This document shows, piece by piece, positions 1 to 8,583 of a stretch of DNA of 64,000 bases. The position numbers and the translations under genes were made by a program. The notes under the pieces were generated by a model. That model searched no databases and was not told the origin of the DNA. It worked only from the letters and a program-made list of their open reading frames with translations. Numbering within the stretch: position 1 is the first letter of the stretch; each line of letters starts with the position of its first letter. The stretch comes from Triatoma infestans (taxonomy: Eukaryota > Arthropoda > Insecta > Hemiptera > Reduviidae): contig JAAEAF010004396.1 in NCBI GenBank assembly GCA_011037195.1, positions 40,259 to 104,258 on the forward strand. The letters run 5' to 3'.

Positions 1-104
1 TACATAATCCTATATATGCACATAATAAAATTCCATTTGGTGTTAAACAATATGATATTAATACAATGTATAATAATAGTACTTTAGGATTTGCACCTGG
101 ATAA
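1..104 (+). CDS. VP: Densovirus capsid protein VP, 3' end (copy A)
   Basis: The last 34 codons of the capsid gene are cut by the window edge and end at TAA 102-104. They match the C-terminus of the VP genes ending at 6602 and 11412. The rest of this copy lies outside the window, so its integrity is unknown. Confidence 0.9.
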   Translation, partial: HNPIYAHNKIPFGVKQYDINTMYNNSTLGFAPG

Positions 105-149
105 ATGATAATAAAACCAAAGAATTGTAAATAATATGTAAATATATTT

Positions 150-172
150 TGAATAAAAATATTTTTTATTTA
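150..172. terminator. Overlapping convergent poly(A) signals, copy A
   Basis: AATAAA on the + strand at 152-157 serves VP. AATAAA on the - strand (TTTATT at 165-170) serves NS and shares one base with the NS1 stop codon at 170-172. The two convergent units therefore end within about 25 bp of each other. Copies C and E have the same layout. Confidence 0.75.
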
Positions 173-1879
173 TAACAAATCTTCATTAAATTCATTTATA
201 GCCATAATGTCTTCATATGTGAGGGTGTTGTCTTCCTCCAATGTTGACATTATTTCGGAATAAGCTTCGCCGAATTCCTCTTCATTCAGTGGAGCTGATG
301 GTGTTGTATTAGGAGCAATATCTGCTTCAGAATAGTGCAACAGTAATTGGTATAAACCTAGAGGATGCACTTCTGATTTCAGGTTCGATATATGAGCATC
401 AATGGGATATGACCATTTAAACCGATTGATGCGTGTTCTGTATTCATTATTCTGAGGAAAAGGATCATGATTACAGGTAACAATGACTGGTGTTCTATTG
501 ATTAAATTTTGGCTCTCATATTTAATATTTGCTGGTGTCGGTGTACCAGCAAATAATAATTTGAAAGTTTCCAAAGATGCTGGTTCTATGTTAGGTTCAT
601 CAAATATTAATAGATTTCTACGTGGACAATCCTGGAATGGAAATTGTGAATATCTATTATAATTTCCAATATATCCAGTATTGATCATTAGTTTTCCAAT
701 AATATTTGCGAACCATGTTTTACCAACACTTGGAGGACCACAAATCAATAAACAATTCATTTTACCTGTTTGATGATTTAATAATTTATATAGAAACTGA
801 AGGAATTGGATTTTCACAGTATCTACCATTTGAAATGATAAAATCATATGAATAAAAGTTTTGGAGTCAGCAATACTCAACATAGATTTATATGTTGGAT
901 AGTACTGAATATATTCTGCTTTATTAATATAATCTATCATTTCATTTAGTTTTAATTTGGATAATACTGTTCTATGGATCTTTAGGGCAGACTGGAATAT
1001 ACCATCACGCTCCGTGATAAATTTGAAATCAGAATTCAGCCATTTGTCCGACGATGTTATGTCATGGTCTGGAATTATTATGTGTTTCTCCAGCCACCCA
1101 TAAACCGTCGCAACGGCATGTTCTTTTCGAGATGCGCGCCTTCCATAGCTATATTTTCGAAATCTCGAAATAGCTGGCGCAACATTCGTATCTGCGGAGT
1201 GTGATGGACAGGATTCAAAACAACCTCCGCATATTTCTTGGTTGTTTTGTATCTCTGTGTTCGTTCCATGTTCTTGATTAGTGGATACGGCATTATTCTC
1301 AGTTGAATAAGGCTCTGCCCAGGCGTGGCCACCGACCGATGTTGCCAACCTGAAGCGCCCTTCCAACGTTGTATAATGTTGTATACCTTGGATGTATTTG
1401 TGGAAATGGTCTCTTGATCCTCGTCGGATGACTCGTCTGTTATAGTTTTTATTTCGATATTTGTCGCTGAGCTTGTTGACGGTTGCACAGCGACAGGATC
1501 GATTACTATAGGCGCAGTCATGGACGAGGTGGATGTGAGGAGTTTTTGTGGCGTGTCCGAAACAGAACCAGAATCCATCTGGTCTGATGAACTCAAGAAT
1601 TGTTTCAGACACGCGTTTACACATTTCGTTAAAATGGTCATTTCCTCGGACGTACCATACATCATGAACAATGAATCCTCTGGTTCTGGAAAAGAGACTT
1701 TCGTGGAATCGGTAAGATCCTGAGAGGTAATTGAGGAGATTATCTCCAGGATCCGATCCCACAAAGTCTGTACTGTTGCATAATTCTGAAGTACACTCAC
1801 CGATATCTGCTTCAGTAGAACTGGTAGCTGTACTGGAAACAGAATCTGAGTTTTCAGATAAGTAATCAGAATGCTCCAT
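170..1879 (-). CDS. NS1: Densovirus NS1 replication initiator/helicase, intact (copy A)
   Basis: This 569-residue protein is the parvovirus replication protein, which nicks the terminal hairpin and unwinds DNA in the nucleus. The N-terminal half carries the HUH endonuclease signature HIH at residues 115-117, and candidate catalytic tyrosines lie near 162-169. The C-terminal half is an SF3 helicase: Walker A GPPSVGKT at 381-388, Walker B with IFDEP around 425-429, motif C ending in Asn470, and an arginine-rich stretch near 481-487. The tail from about 532 is acidic. The ATG at 1877-1879 is the first in frame after the NS2 start, 131 bp downstream of it, so leaky scanning is likely. No stop or frameshift is seen, which is notable for an integrated copy. 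NS2 overlaps the 5' half in another frame. Confidence 0.95.
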   Translation of the reverse strand: MEHSDYLSENSDSVSSTATSSTEADIGECTSELCNSTDFVGSDPGDNLLNYLSGSYRFHESLFSRTRGFIVHDVWYVRGNDHFNEMCKRVSETILEFIRPDGFWFCFGHATKTPHIHLVHDCAYSNRSCRCATVNKLSDKYRNKNYNRRVIRRGSRDHFHKYIQGIQHYTTLEGRFRLATSVGGHAWAEPYSTENNAVSTNQEHGTNTEIQNNQEICGGCFESCPSHSADTNVAPAISRFRKYSYGRRASRKEHAVATVYGWLEKHIIIPDHDITSSDKWLNSDFKFITERDGIFQSALKIHRTVLSKLKLNEMIDYINKAEYIQYYPTYKSMLSIADSKTFIHMILSFQMVDTVKIQFLQFLYKLLNHQTGKMNCLLICGPPSVGKTWFANIIGKLMINTGYIGNYNRYSQFPFQDCPRRNLLIFDEPNIEPASLETFKLLFAGTPTPANIKYESQNLINRTPVIVTCNHDPFPQNNEYRTRINRFKWSYPIDAHISNLKSEVHPLGLYQLLLHYSEADIAPNTTPSAPLNEEEFGEAYSEIMSTLEEDNTLTYEDIMAINEFNEDLL

Positions 1880-2010
1880 ATTGGTTTGATGTTGATTTTC
1901 TTTTTTCCAGATGTTTTGGTTTTCTTTGTTGGAGGTTCCTCAAATGTTTGGCCGTGTTGAAAGCAACTGTCGCATTCGCAATTACTATTGTGCACTTCAA
2001 TATCAGACAT
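1078..2010 (-). CDS. NS2: Densovirus NS2, overlapping NS1 (copy A)
   Basis: A 310-codon frame overlaps the NS1 N-terminal half. The frame is open further upstream, but the ATG at 2008-2010 is preferred. It lies four bases after a strong 3' splice site and is the first ATG of the predicted spliced NS mRNA. The protein has a Cys-containing N-terminus (NCECDSC), a lysine-rich NLS-like patch (KKTKTSGKKK) and an acidic SSDEDQE segment. No enzyme motif is visible. Densovirus NS2 proteins are made from overlapping frames and their role is poorly defined, so the name rests on position and layout. The frame is complete here and in copies B and E. Confidence 0.85.
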   Translation of the reverse strand: MSDIEVHNSNCECDSCFQHGQTFEEPPTKKTKTSGKKKINIKPIWSILITYLKTQILFPVQLPVLLKQISVSVLQNYATVQTLWDRILEIISSITSQDLTDSTKVSFPEPEDSLFMMYGTSEEMTILTKCVNACLKQFLSSSDQMDSGSVSDTPQKLLTSTSSMTAPIVIDPVAVQPSTSSATNIEIKTITDESSDEDQETISTNTSKVYNIIQRWKGASGWQHRSVATPGQSLIQLRIMPYPLIKNMERTQRYKTTKKYAEVVLNPVHHTPQIRMLRQLFRDFENIAMEGAHLEKNMPLRRFMGGWRNT

Positions 2011-2013
2011 GCT

Positions 2014-2114
2014 CTGTAAATACAAACAATCATTTTTATCAATGTTCTCCGGTAATCCACAGAATACAGGAGTCTTATAAGTTGTTGAATAAACTAATAA
2101 ATGTTTGTACTTAC
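2014..2114 (-). other. Predicted intron in NS 5' leader, copy A
   Basis: Reading the - strand, the donor GTAAGT starts at 2114 after TTTG. The intron ends in a pyrimidine-rich TTTGTATTTACAG at 2014, just before AGCATG, which contains the NS2 start. The predicted intron is 101 bp. The donor lies in terminal-repeat sequence that also precedes VP in copy C. Confidence 0.7.
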
Positions 2115-2181
2115 CAAACAAATGTAGACCGAGAGAATTTGTATATTCAAAACACACTGGCACTGTACTAGTGTCTGGATT

Positions 2182-2222
2182 AACTGTACGATGTATTAAG
2201 ACTTTCGATCATTTATATATTC
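2182..2222 (-). promoter_or_regulatory. NS promoter in terminal repeat, copy A
   Basis: On the - strand, GGAATATATAAATG (TATA box around 2211-2218) is followed about 33 bp downstream by ACAGTT, which contains the arthropod initiator CAGT. The TATA box lies in the hairpin arm and the initiator just inside it. The same spacing occurs before VP in copy C and before NS in copies D and E. Confidence 0.7.
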
Positions 2223-2468
2223 CTTTGAATAGCGACGACGACATGGAGGTAGTTCAAGGAGAGCGACCTTTCCAACAGTAAACAAGTTACATAATCAACT
2301 GCGACGACGACCCTTTGCACTAGATTCAAATATGGCTTACGCTAATTGAAAGTGCTTAGGGTCGTCGTCGCAGTTGATTATGTAACTTGTTTACTGTTGG
2401 AAAGGTCGCTCTCCTTGAACTACCTCCATGTCGTCGTCGCTATTCAAAGGAATATATAAATGATCGAA
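2204..2468. repeat. Viral terminal hairpin (ITR), copy A/B boundary
   Basis: A 265-bp palindrome runs from TTCGATCATTTATATATTCC to its reverse complement, which ends at 2468. The arms carry runs of GACGAC and GTCGTC. The centre (about 2325-2365, around CCTTTGCACTAGATTC) pairs imperfectly and probably makes a small internal loop. This is the expected form of a parvovirus telomere. The right arm stops after GATCGAA and joins directly to NS1 sequence of copy B, with a few shared bases. Confidence 0.9.
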
Positions 2469-4090
2469 GAATAAGCTTCGCCGAATTCCTCTTCATTCAG
2501 TGGAGCTGATGGTGTTGTATTAGGAGCAATATCTGCTTCAGAATAGTGCAACAGTAATTGGTATAAACCTAGAGGATGCACTTCTGATTTCAGGTTCGAT
2601 ATATGAGCATCAATGGGATATGACCATTTAAACCGATTGATGCGTGTTCTGTATTCATTATTCTGAGGAAAAGGATCATGATTACAGGTAACAATGACTG
2701 GTGTTCTATTGATTAAATTTTGGCTCTCATATTTAATATTTGCTGGTGTCGGTGTACCAGCAAATAATAATTTGAAAGTTTCCAAAGATGCTGGTTCTAT
2801 GTTAGGTTCATCAAATATTAATAGATTTCTACGTGGACAATCCTGGAATGGAAATTGTGAATATCTATTATAATTTCCAATATATCCAGTATTGATCATT
2901 AGTTTTCCAATAATATTTGCGAACCATGTTTTACCAACACTTGGAGGACCACAAATCAATAAACAATTCATTTTACCTGTTTGATGATTTAATAATTTAT
3001 ATAGAAATTGAAGGAATTGGATTTTCACAGTATCTACCATTTGAAATGATAAAATCATATGAATAAAAGTTTTGGAGTCAGCAATACTCAACATAGATTT
3101 ATATGTTGGATAGTACTGAATATATTCTGCTTTATTAATATAATCTATCATTTCATTTAGTTTTAATTTGGATAATACTGTTCTATGGATCTTTAGGGCA
3201 GACTGGAATATACCATCACGCTCCGTGATAAATTTGAAATCAGAATTCAGCCATTTGTCCGACGATGTTATGTCATGGTCTGGAATTATTATGTGTTTCT
3301 CCAGCCACCCATAAACCGTCGCAACGGCATGTTCTTTTCTAGATGCGCGCCTTCCATAGCTATATTTTCGAAATCTCGAAATAGCTGGCGCAACATTCGT
3401 ATCTGCGGAGTGTGATGGACAGGATTCAAAACAACCTCCGCATATTTCTTGGTTGTTTTGTATCTCTGTGTTCGTTCCATGTTCTTGATTAATGGATACG
3501 GCATTATTCTCAGTTGAATAAGGCTCTGCCCAGGCGTGGCCACCGACCGATGTTGCCAACCTGAAGCGCCCTTCCAACGTTGTATAATGTTGTATACCTT
3601 GGATGTATTTGTGGAAATGGTCTCTTGATCCTCGTCGGATGACTCGTCTGTTATAGTTTTTATTTCGATATTTGTCGCTGAGCTTGTTGACGGTTGCACA
3701 GCGACAGGATCGATTACTATAGGCGCAGTCATGGACGAGGTGGATGTGAGGAGTTTTTGTGGCGTGTCCGAAACAGAACCAGAATCCATCTGGTCTGATG
3801 AACTCAAGAATTGTTTCAGACACGCGTTTACACATTTCGTTAAAATGGTCATTTCCTCGGACGTACCATACATCATGAACAATGAATCCTCTGGTTCTGG
3901 AAAAGAGACTTTCGTGGAATCGGTAAGATCCTGAGAGGTAATTGAGGAGATTATCTCCAGGATCCGATCCCACAAAGTCTGTACTGTTGCATAATTCTGA
4001 AGTACACTCACCGATATCTGCTTCAGTAGAACTGGTAGCTGTACTGGAAACAGAATCTGAGTTTTCAGATAAGTAATCAGAATGCTCCAT
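2444..4090 (-). pseudogene. NS1: NS1 with lost C-terminus (copy B)
   Basis: This NS1 matches copy A through residue 540. The viral part ends near 2466, where the sequence runs into the hairpin of copy A. The last residues (SIIYIFL) and the stop come from the hairpin, so the final 28 or so acidic residues are lost. The HUH and helicase motifs remain. The copy also has no promoter of its own, because its upstream flank is cut at about 4335 before the TATA box. It has no NS poly(A) signal. Single-base differences from A include 3005 (T) and 3340 (T). Confidence 0.88.
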
Positions 4091-4221
4091 ATTGGTTTGA
4101 TGTTGATTTTCTTTTTTCCAGATGTTTTGGTTTTCTTTGTTGGAGGTTCCTCAAATGTTTGGCCGTGTTGAAAGCAACTGTCGCATTCGCAATTACTATT
4201 GTGCACTTCAATATCAGACAT
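3289..4221 (-). CDS. NS2: Densovirus NS2, open frame in promoterless copy B
   Basis: The frame is the same 310-codon frame as NS2 of copy A, starting at the ATG 4219-4221 and ending at 3289. It is intact, and the 3' splice site before it is kept. The NS promoter of this copy was deleted at the junction near 4335, so expression is doubtful. Confidence 0.75.
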   Translation of the reverse strand: MSDIEVHNSNCECDSCFQHGQTFEEPPTKKTKTSGKKKINIKPIWSILITYLKTQILFPVQLPVLLKQISVSVLQNYATVQTLWDRILEIISSITSQDLTDSTKVSFPEPEDSLFMMYGTSEEMTILTKCVNACLKQFLSSSDQMDSGSVSDTPQKLLTSTSSMTAPIVIDPVAVQPSTSSATNIEIKTITDESSDEDQETISTNTSKVYNIIQRWKGASGWQHRSVATPGQSLIQLRIMPYPLIKNMERTQRYKTTKKYAEVVLNPVHHTPQIRMLRQLFRDFENIAMEGAHLEKNMPLRRFMGGWRNT

Positions 4222-4335
4222 GCTCTGTAAATACAAACAATCATTTTTATCAATGTTCTCCGGTAATCCACAGAATACAGGAGTCTTATAAGTTGTTGAA
4301 TAAACTAATAAATGTTTGTACTTACCAAACAAATG

Positions 4336-4512
4336 TACGAGAGAACGACCCTTTGCACTAGATTCAAATATGGCGACGACGACCCTTACGCTAATAATTG
4401 AAAGTGCTTAGGGTCGTCGTCGCAGTTGATTATGTAACTTGTTTACTGTTGGAAAGGTCGCTCTCCTTGAACTACCTCCATGTCGTCGTCGCTATTCAAA
4501 GGAATATATAAA
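4336..4512. repeat. Damaged viral terminal hairpin, copy B/C boundary
   Basis: The B side is cut shortly after the splice donor (near 4335) and joins the loop region of the hairpin. The loop is itself scrambled: a GACGACGACCC block lies inside it at about 4373-4384, where copies A and E have none. The C-side arm (about 4410-4516) is complete, including GTCGTCGTCGC and the TATA box. Deletion inside a palindrome is a common outcome of replication or repair through a hairpin. Confidence 0.85.
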
Positions 4513-4609
4513 TGATCGAAAGTCTTAATACATCGTACAGTTAATCCAGACACTAGTACAGTGCCAGTGTGTTTTGAATATACAAGTTCTCTCGGTCTAC
4601 ATTTGTTTG
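4500..4609 (+). promoter_or_regulatory. VP promoter and non-coding leader exon, copy C
   Basis: TATATAAA at 4505-4512 is followed 33 bp later by an initiator CAGT at 4538-4541. The leader then runs to the donor at 4610. This stretch is nearly identical to the NS promoter and leader on the other end of the genome (copy A 2115-2220, reverse strand), because both lie in the inverted terminal repeat. Confidence 0.75.
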
Positions 4610-4710
4610 GTAAGTACAAACATTTATTAGTTTATTCAACAACTTATAAGACTCCTGTATTCTGTGGATTACCGGAGAACATTGATACAAATATTTGATT
4701 GTGCTTACAG
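4610..4710 (+). other. Predicted intron in VP 5' leader, copy C
   Basis: The donor TTTG/GTAAGTAC is at 4610 and the acceptor GTGCTTACAG ends at 4710. The first 77 or so bases are shared with the NS intron. The sequences split after GAACATTGATA (about 4686), which marks the inner end of the inverted repeat. The predicted length is 101 bp, as for NS. Confidence 0.7.
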
Positions 4711-4718
4711 ATTATGTC

Positions 4719-5349
4719 ATGAGCGAGTCGGATACATCATCTACTGATGAATTTGAAGTAGATGATTATGATACATATAGAGCTAGGAAATTAGGTAATG
4801 TGGAAATCACATAATTTTTTTGGTCCTGGGAAAAGTGATTATACACAACGACCTATAGATCAGGATGATAGGATAGCCATGGAACATGATTTATTGTATG
4901 AGGAAGCGAAAACCTTTAATGATATTCAAAGTAGTGATATTAAAGCAGTTAAAAAATTTGGAAAAGATTTTATAACTACAGGAAATTGGCATTCATTGAT
5001 AGGAATTATGGGTATTGGTAGTAAATATGTAGTTGAGAAAATATTAAATCGTAATTTATATCCTAATTTGCAGGACAACTTAGAAAAGACGGCAAACCTC
5101 AAACAGAGGCAAACGTTAGGTGGGGATATAAAAGATACTACGGATTACAAAAAGCTCGTTTTGAAAAGAGACAAAAAGAAAAACAAGAAGCTAAACGAGC
5201 GCGATATCACTCGCCACAACCAACTACATCAACATATCCAGACCCAACTGGCGAACAAGAAAGTGAGGAAGAAAATACCCAACAAAGAGATTATAGAGAA
5301 TTCATTAATGCACAAAGTGTCCAAGAAGAAACTCAAGCTATGGAAGTAG
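4719..5349 (+). CDS. VP1: VP1-specific exon with phospholipase A2 domain (copy C), frame-split
   Basis: This region should encode the VP1 N-terminus. A short frame starts at ATG 4719, just after the intron (acidic, ending DDYDTYRARKLG), and stops at 4814. The PLA2 frame opens after the stop at 4792-4794 and runs from ATG 4798 to 5349. The PLA2 domain has GPG at residues 9-11 (calcium loop) and HDLLY at 30-34, the parvovirus HDxxY catalytic motif. In parvoviruses this domain helps incoming virions leave the endosome. The two frames differ by one base phase, which suggests either an indel in this copy or an unrecognised splice. The distal part of the PLA2 frame, after about 5073, is probably not used. 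A 3' splice site TCCTAATTTGCAG ends at 5073 and leads into the capsid frame. Confidence 0.75.
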
Positions 5350-6602
5350 ATCGAGTCAAACGTGATACTAATAGTGGTAATGATAATACTCATAATCCGG
5401 GTTCTAGTGCAAGTGGTAAAATAAATAATGATATAAAATATATAAGTGCAGCGAAAGCTGGAATAGCTACTTTTGCTTTTGAACATGTGCATTTAATTAA
5501 CACATGGGGTAATGCGTATAGTATATATACACCTGGAACGGAATTAGAAACTAAGGTTATGTTAACTAGTTTAGCATGTTTACCTGTAACAGCTGTTTGT
5601 TTTTGGATGTCGTATGCTGAATATAAAAGTTTACCAATTGGGACGCGTATTGTAAGTGTAGAATGTATAGTAACACCAAAGGGATTTAAAACCAGTTTTG
5701 ATACTGGTGTTAGTATTACCTCTTCTGCAAATAATACTCAGGGTGTATTTGGCCAATGTGCTGTTGGCTTAAATAGAAAATTATTATTACGTAATTATGA
5801 AGTAAAACGTAATAGTACTCAACCAATGAAAATTGATGGTATTGAAGTTCCCAATGGTCATGATATTAGTGAACGTTTATGGGGTCATCATATATATGAT
5901 GACGCATATGATAAAAGTGTTCCAACTTGTTTTGGAATCCCTCGTGCTATGAAATTGTATGCTGGTATTATGCAACCATATAAAAAAGCAGATGCCAATG
6001 CTCAAGTAACTGCTGGATGGCCTGATTTTATTAAACATTTAAAACTGTTTAATTATTTAGATCATATTGATAGTCCAGTAGTTCATTATTTTTATAAAGT
6101 AAAAACTAATGTTTTAAAACCTAAAGATACTAAAGTTGATATAGATGATGCGGCTAATCATGTAGCTGTAATGGGAGGTGAGGATATTTCATTGTATAAG
6201 GGAAATGTTACCAAAGATAATTTTACCATTACACGTATAAATAGATTAAATTCAGTTAAGAAAACTGATGTTACACATGACACTTATACCAGTGAATGTG
6301 TAGAACATTGTCATACAGTCAGTATATTAGATCATACTCCTCCAAATTCTGGTCATCCTCAACCATCTTTACATGTTGGTATATTACCAATTCAAACTAA
6401 TGCTCCAGACAAAGAATTGCAGGAATATGTTACTGCATGTGCCACTTGGGAAATAAAAACTAGAATTGTATTAATAACTGATTATCACCAAGATTATATA
6501 CATAATCCTATATATGCACATAATAAAATTCCATTTGGTGTTAAACAATATGATATTAATACAATGTATAATAATAGTACTTTAGGATTTGCACCTGGAT
6601 AA
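5074..6602 (+). CDS. VP: Densovirus capsid protein VP, main frame (copy C)
   Basis: This is the structural protein of the T=1 capsid. The frame is open from 5067, at the predicted 3' splice site, to TAA 6600-6602. The first ATG is at 5340, giving a 420-residue protein that probably corresponds to the smaller VP forms. The upstream part has coding character: it is Lys/Arg/Gln-rich and then acidic (EQESEEEN), so spliced VP1 would join PLA2 to it. After a Gly/Ser-containing stretch (GSSASGK), the densovirus coat core begins around NTWGNAYSIYTPG. The region LACLPVTAVCFWMS and the following SLPIGTRIVSV resemble the conserved coat core. No stop or frameshift is seen. Its 3' end faces NS1 across the shared poly(A) region. 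Confidence 0.92.
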
Positions 6603-6647
6603 ATGATAATAAAACCAAAGAATTGTAAATAATATGTATATATATTT

Positions 6648-6670
6648 TGAATAAAAACATTTTTTATTTA
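6648..6670. terminator. Overlapping convergent poly(A) signals, copy C
   Basis: AATAAA on + lies at 6650-6655. The - strand AATAAA (TTTATT at 6663-6668) overlaps the NS1 stop codon by one base. Confidence 0.75.
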
Positions 6671-8377
6671 TAACAAATCTTCATTAAATTCATTTATAGC
6701 CATAATGTCTTCATATGTGAGGGTGTTGTCTTCCTCCAATGTTGACATTATTTCGGAATAAGCTTCGCCGAATTCCTCTTCATTCAGTGGAGCTGATGGT
6801 GTTGTATTGGGAGCAATATCTGCTTCAGAATAGTGCAACAGTAATTGGTATAAACCTAGAGGATGCACTTCTGATTTCAGGTTCGATATATGAGCATCAA
6901 TGGGATATGACCATTTAAACCGATTGATGCGTGTTCTGTATTCATTATTCTGAGGAAAAGGATCATGATTACAGGTAACAATGACTGGTGTTCTATTGAT
7001 TAAATTTTGGCTCTCATATTTAATATTTGCTGGTGTCGGTGTACCAGCAAATAATAATTTGAAAGTTTCCAAAGATGCTGGTTCTATGTTAGGTTCATCA
7101 AATATTAATAGATTTCTACGTGGACAATCCTGGAATGGAAATTGTGAATATCTATTATAATTTCCAATATATCCAGTATTGATCATTAGTTTTCCAATAA
7201 TATTTGCGAACCATGTTTTACCAACACTTGGAGGACCACAAATCAATAAACAATTCATTTTACCTGTTTGATGATTTAATAATTTATATAGAAACTGAAG
7301 GAATTGGATTTTCACAGTATCTACCATTTGAAATGATAAAATCATATGAATAAAAGTTTTGGAGTCAGCAATACTCAACATAGATTTATATGTTGGATAG
7401 TACTGAATATATTCTGCTTTATTAATATAATCTATCATTTCATTTAGTTTTAATTTTGATAATACTGTTCTATGGATCTTTAGGGCAGACTGGAATATAC
7501 CATCACGCTCCGTGATAAATTTGAAATCAGAATTCAGCCATTTGTCCGACGATGTTATGTCATGGTCTGGAATTATTATGTGTTTCTCCAGCCACCCATA
7601 AACCGTCGCAACGGCATGTTCTTTTCGAGATGCGCGCCTTCCATAGCTATATTTTCGAAATCTCGAAATAGCTGGCGCAACATTCGTATCTGCGGAGTGT
7701 GATGGACAGGATTCAAAACAACCTCCGCATATTTCTTGGTTGTTTTGTATCTCTGTGTTCGTTCCATGTTCTTGATTAGTGGATACGGCATTATTCTCAG
7801 TTGAATAAGGCTCTGCCCAGGCGTGGCCACCGACCGATGTTGCCAACCTGAAGCGCCCTTCCAACGTTGTATAATGTTGTATACCTTGGATGTATTTGTG
7901 GAAATGGTCTCTTGATCCTCGTCGGATGACTCGTCTGTTATAGTTTTTATTTCGATATTTGTCGCTGAGCTTGTTGACGGTTGCACAGCGACAGGATCGA
8001 TTACTATAGGCGCAGTCATGGACGAGGTGGATGTGAGGAGTTTTTGTGGCGTGTCCGAAACAGAACCAGAATCCATCTGGTCTGATGAACTCAAGAATTG
8101 TTTCAGACACGCGTTTACACATTTCGTTAAAATGGTCATTTCCTCGGACGTACCATACATCATGAACAATGAATCCTCTGGTTCTGGAAAAGAGACTTTC
8201 GTGGAATCGGTAAGATCCTGAGAGGTAATTGAGGAGATTATCTCCAGGATCCGATCCCACAAAGTCTGTACTGTTGCATAATTCTGAAGTACACTCACCG
8301 ATATCTGCTTCAGTAGAACTGGTAGCTGTACTGGAGACAGAATCTGAGTTTTCAGATAAGTAATCAGAATGCTCCAT
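6668..8377 (-). CDS. NS1: Densovirus NS1, intact but fused upstream to NS2 start (copy C)
   Basis: From the usual ATG (8375-8377) this gives the same 569-residue protein as copy A, with HUH, Walker A, Walker B and motif C all present. One base is missing near 8447 and another in the T-run near 8400. These put the NS2 ATG (8504-8506) in the NS1 frame, so a 612-residue NS2-head/NS1 fusion is open from 8506. The normal promoter and leader are missing, because the sequence jumps at about 8583 from the leader intron into the hairpin loop. Confidence 0.9.
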   Translation of the reverse strand: MEHSDYLSENSDSVSSTATSSTEADIGECTSELCNSTDFVGSDPGDNLLNYLSGSYRFHESLFSRTRGFIVHDVWYVRGNDHFNEMCKRVSETILEFIRPDGFWFCFGHATKTPHIHLVHDCAYSNRSCRCATVNKLSDKYRNKNYNRRVIRRGSRDHFHKYIQGIQHYTTLEGRFRLATSVGGHAWAEPYSTENNAVSTNQEHGTNTEIQNNQEICGGCFESCPSHSADTNVAPAISRFRKYSYGRRASRKEHAVATVYGWLEKHIIIPDHDITSSDKWLNSDFKFITERDGIFQSALKIHRTVLSKLKLNEMIDYINKAEYIQYYPTYKSMLSIADSKTFIHMILSFQMVDTVKIQFLQFLYKLLNHQTGKMNCLLICGPPSVGKTWFANIIGKLMINTGYIGNYNRYSQFPFQDCPRRNLLIFDEPNIEPASLETFKLLFAGTPTPANIKYESQNLINRTPVIVTCNHDPFPQNNEYRTRINRFKWSYPIDAHISNLKSEVHPLGLYQLLLHYSEADIAPNTTPSAPLNEEEFGEAYSEIMSTLEEDNTLTYEDIMAINEFNEDLL

Positions 8378-8506
8378 ATTGGTTTGATGTTGATTTTCTT
8401 CTTCCAGATGTTTTGGTTTTCTTTGTTGGAGGTTCCTCAAATGTTTGGCGTGTTGAAAGCAACTGTCGCATTCGCAATTACTATTGTGCACTTCAATATC
8501 AGACAT
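7576..8506 (-). pseudogene. NS2: NS2, frame broken near its N-terminus (copy C)
   Basis: The NS2 start at 8506 is intact, but two single-base deletions (near 8447 and 8400) shift the reading into other frames before the main NS2 body. The body remains open from about 8298 down to 7576. NS2 cannot be made from its normal start in this copy; NS1 is unaffected. Confidence 0.82.
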
Positions 8507-8583
8507 GCTCTGTAAATACAAACAATCATTTTTATCAATGTTCTCCGGTAATCCACAGAATACAGGAGTCTTATAAGTTGTTG

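Noticed and set aside
1520..1723. 67-codon + strand frame repeated at 3731, 8018 and 12827
   Set aside because: It is an antisense shadow of NS1/NS2, kept only because the viral copies are nearly identical.
1866..2060. 64-codon - strand frame as a possible NS3
   Set aside because: It overlaps the NS2 head and intron in a third frame, is low in protein character and is broken in copy C.
1078..2163. 361-codon version of NS2 starting upstream of the intron acceptor
   Set aside because: The first codon is GTG, and the extension spans the predicted leader, donor and intron; the ATG at 2010 is better supported.
5229..5492. 87-codon - strand frame opposite VP (and 10039-10302)
   Set aside because: It is an antisense shadow of the capsid gene with cysteine/isoleucine-rich, unnatural composition.
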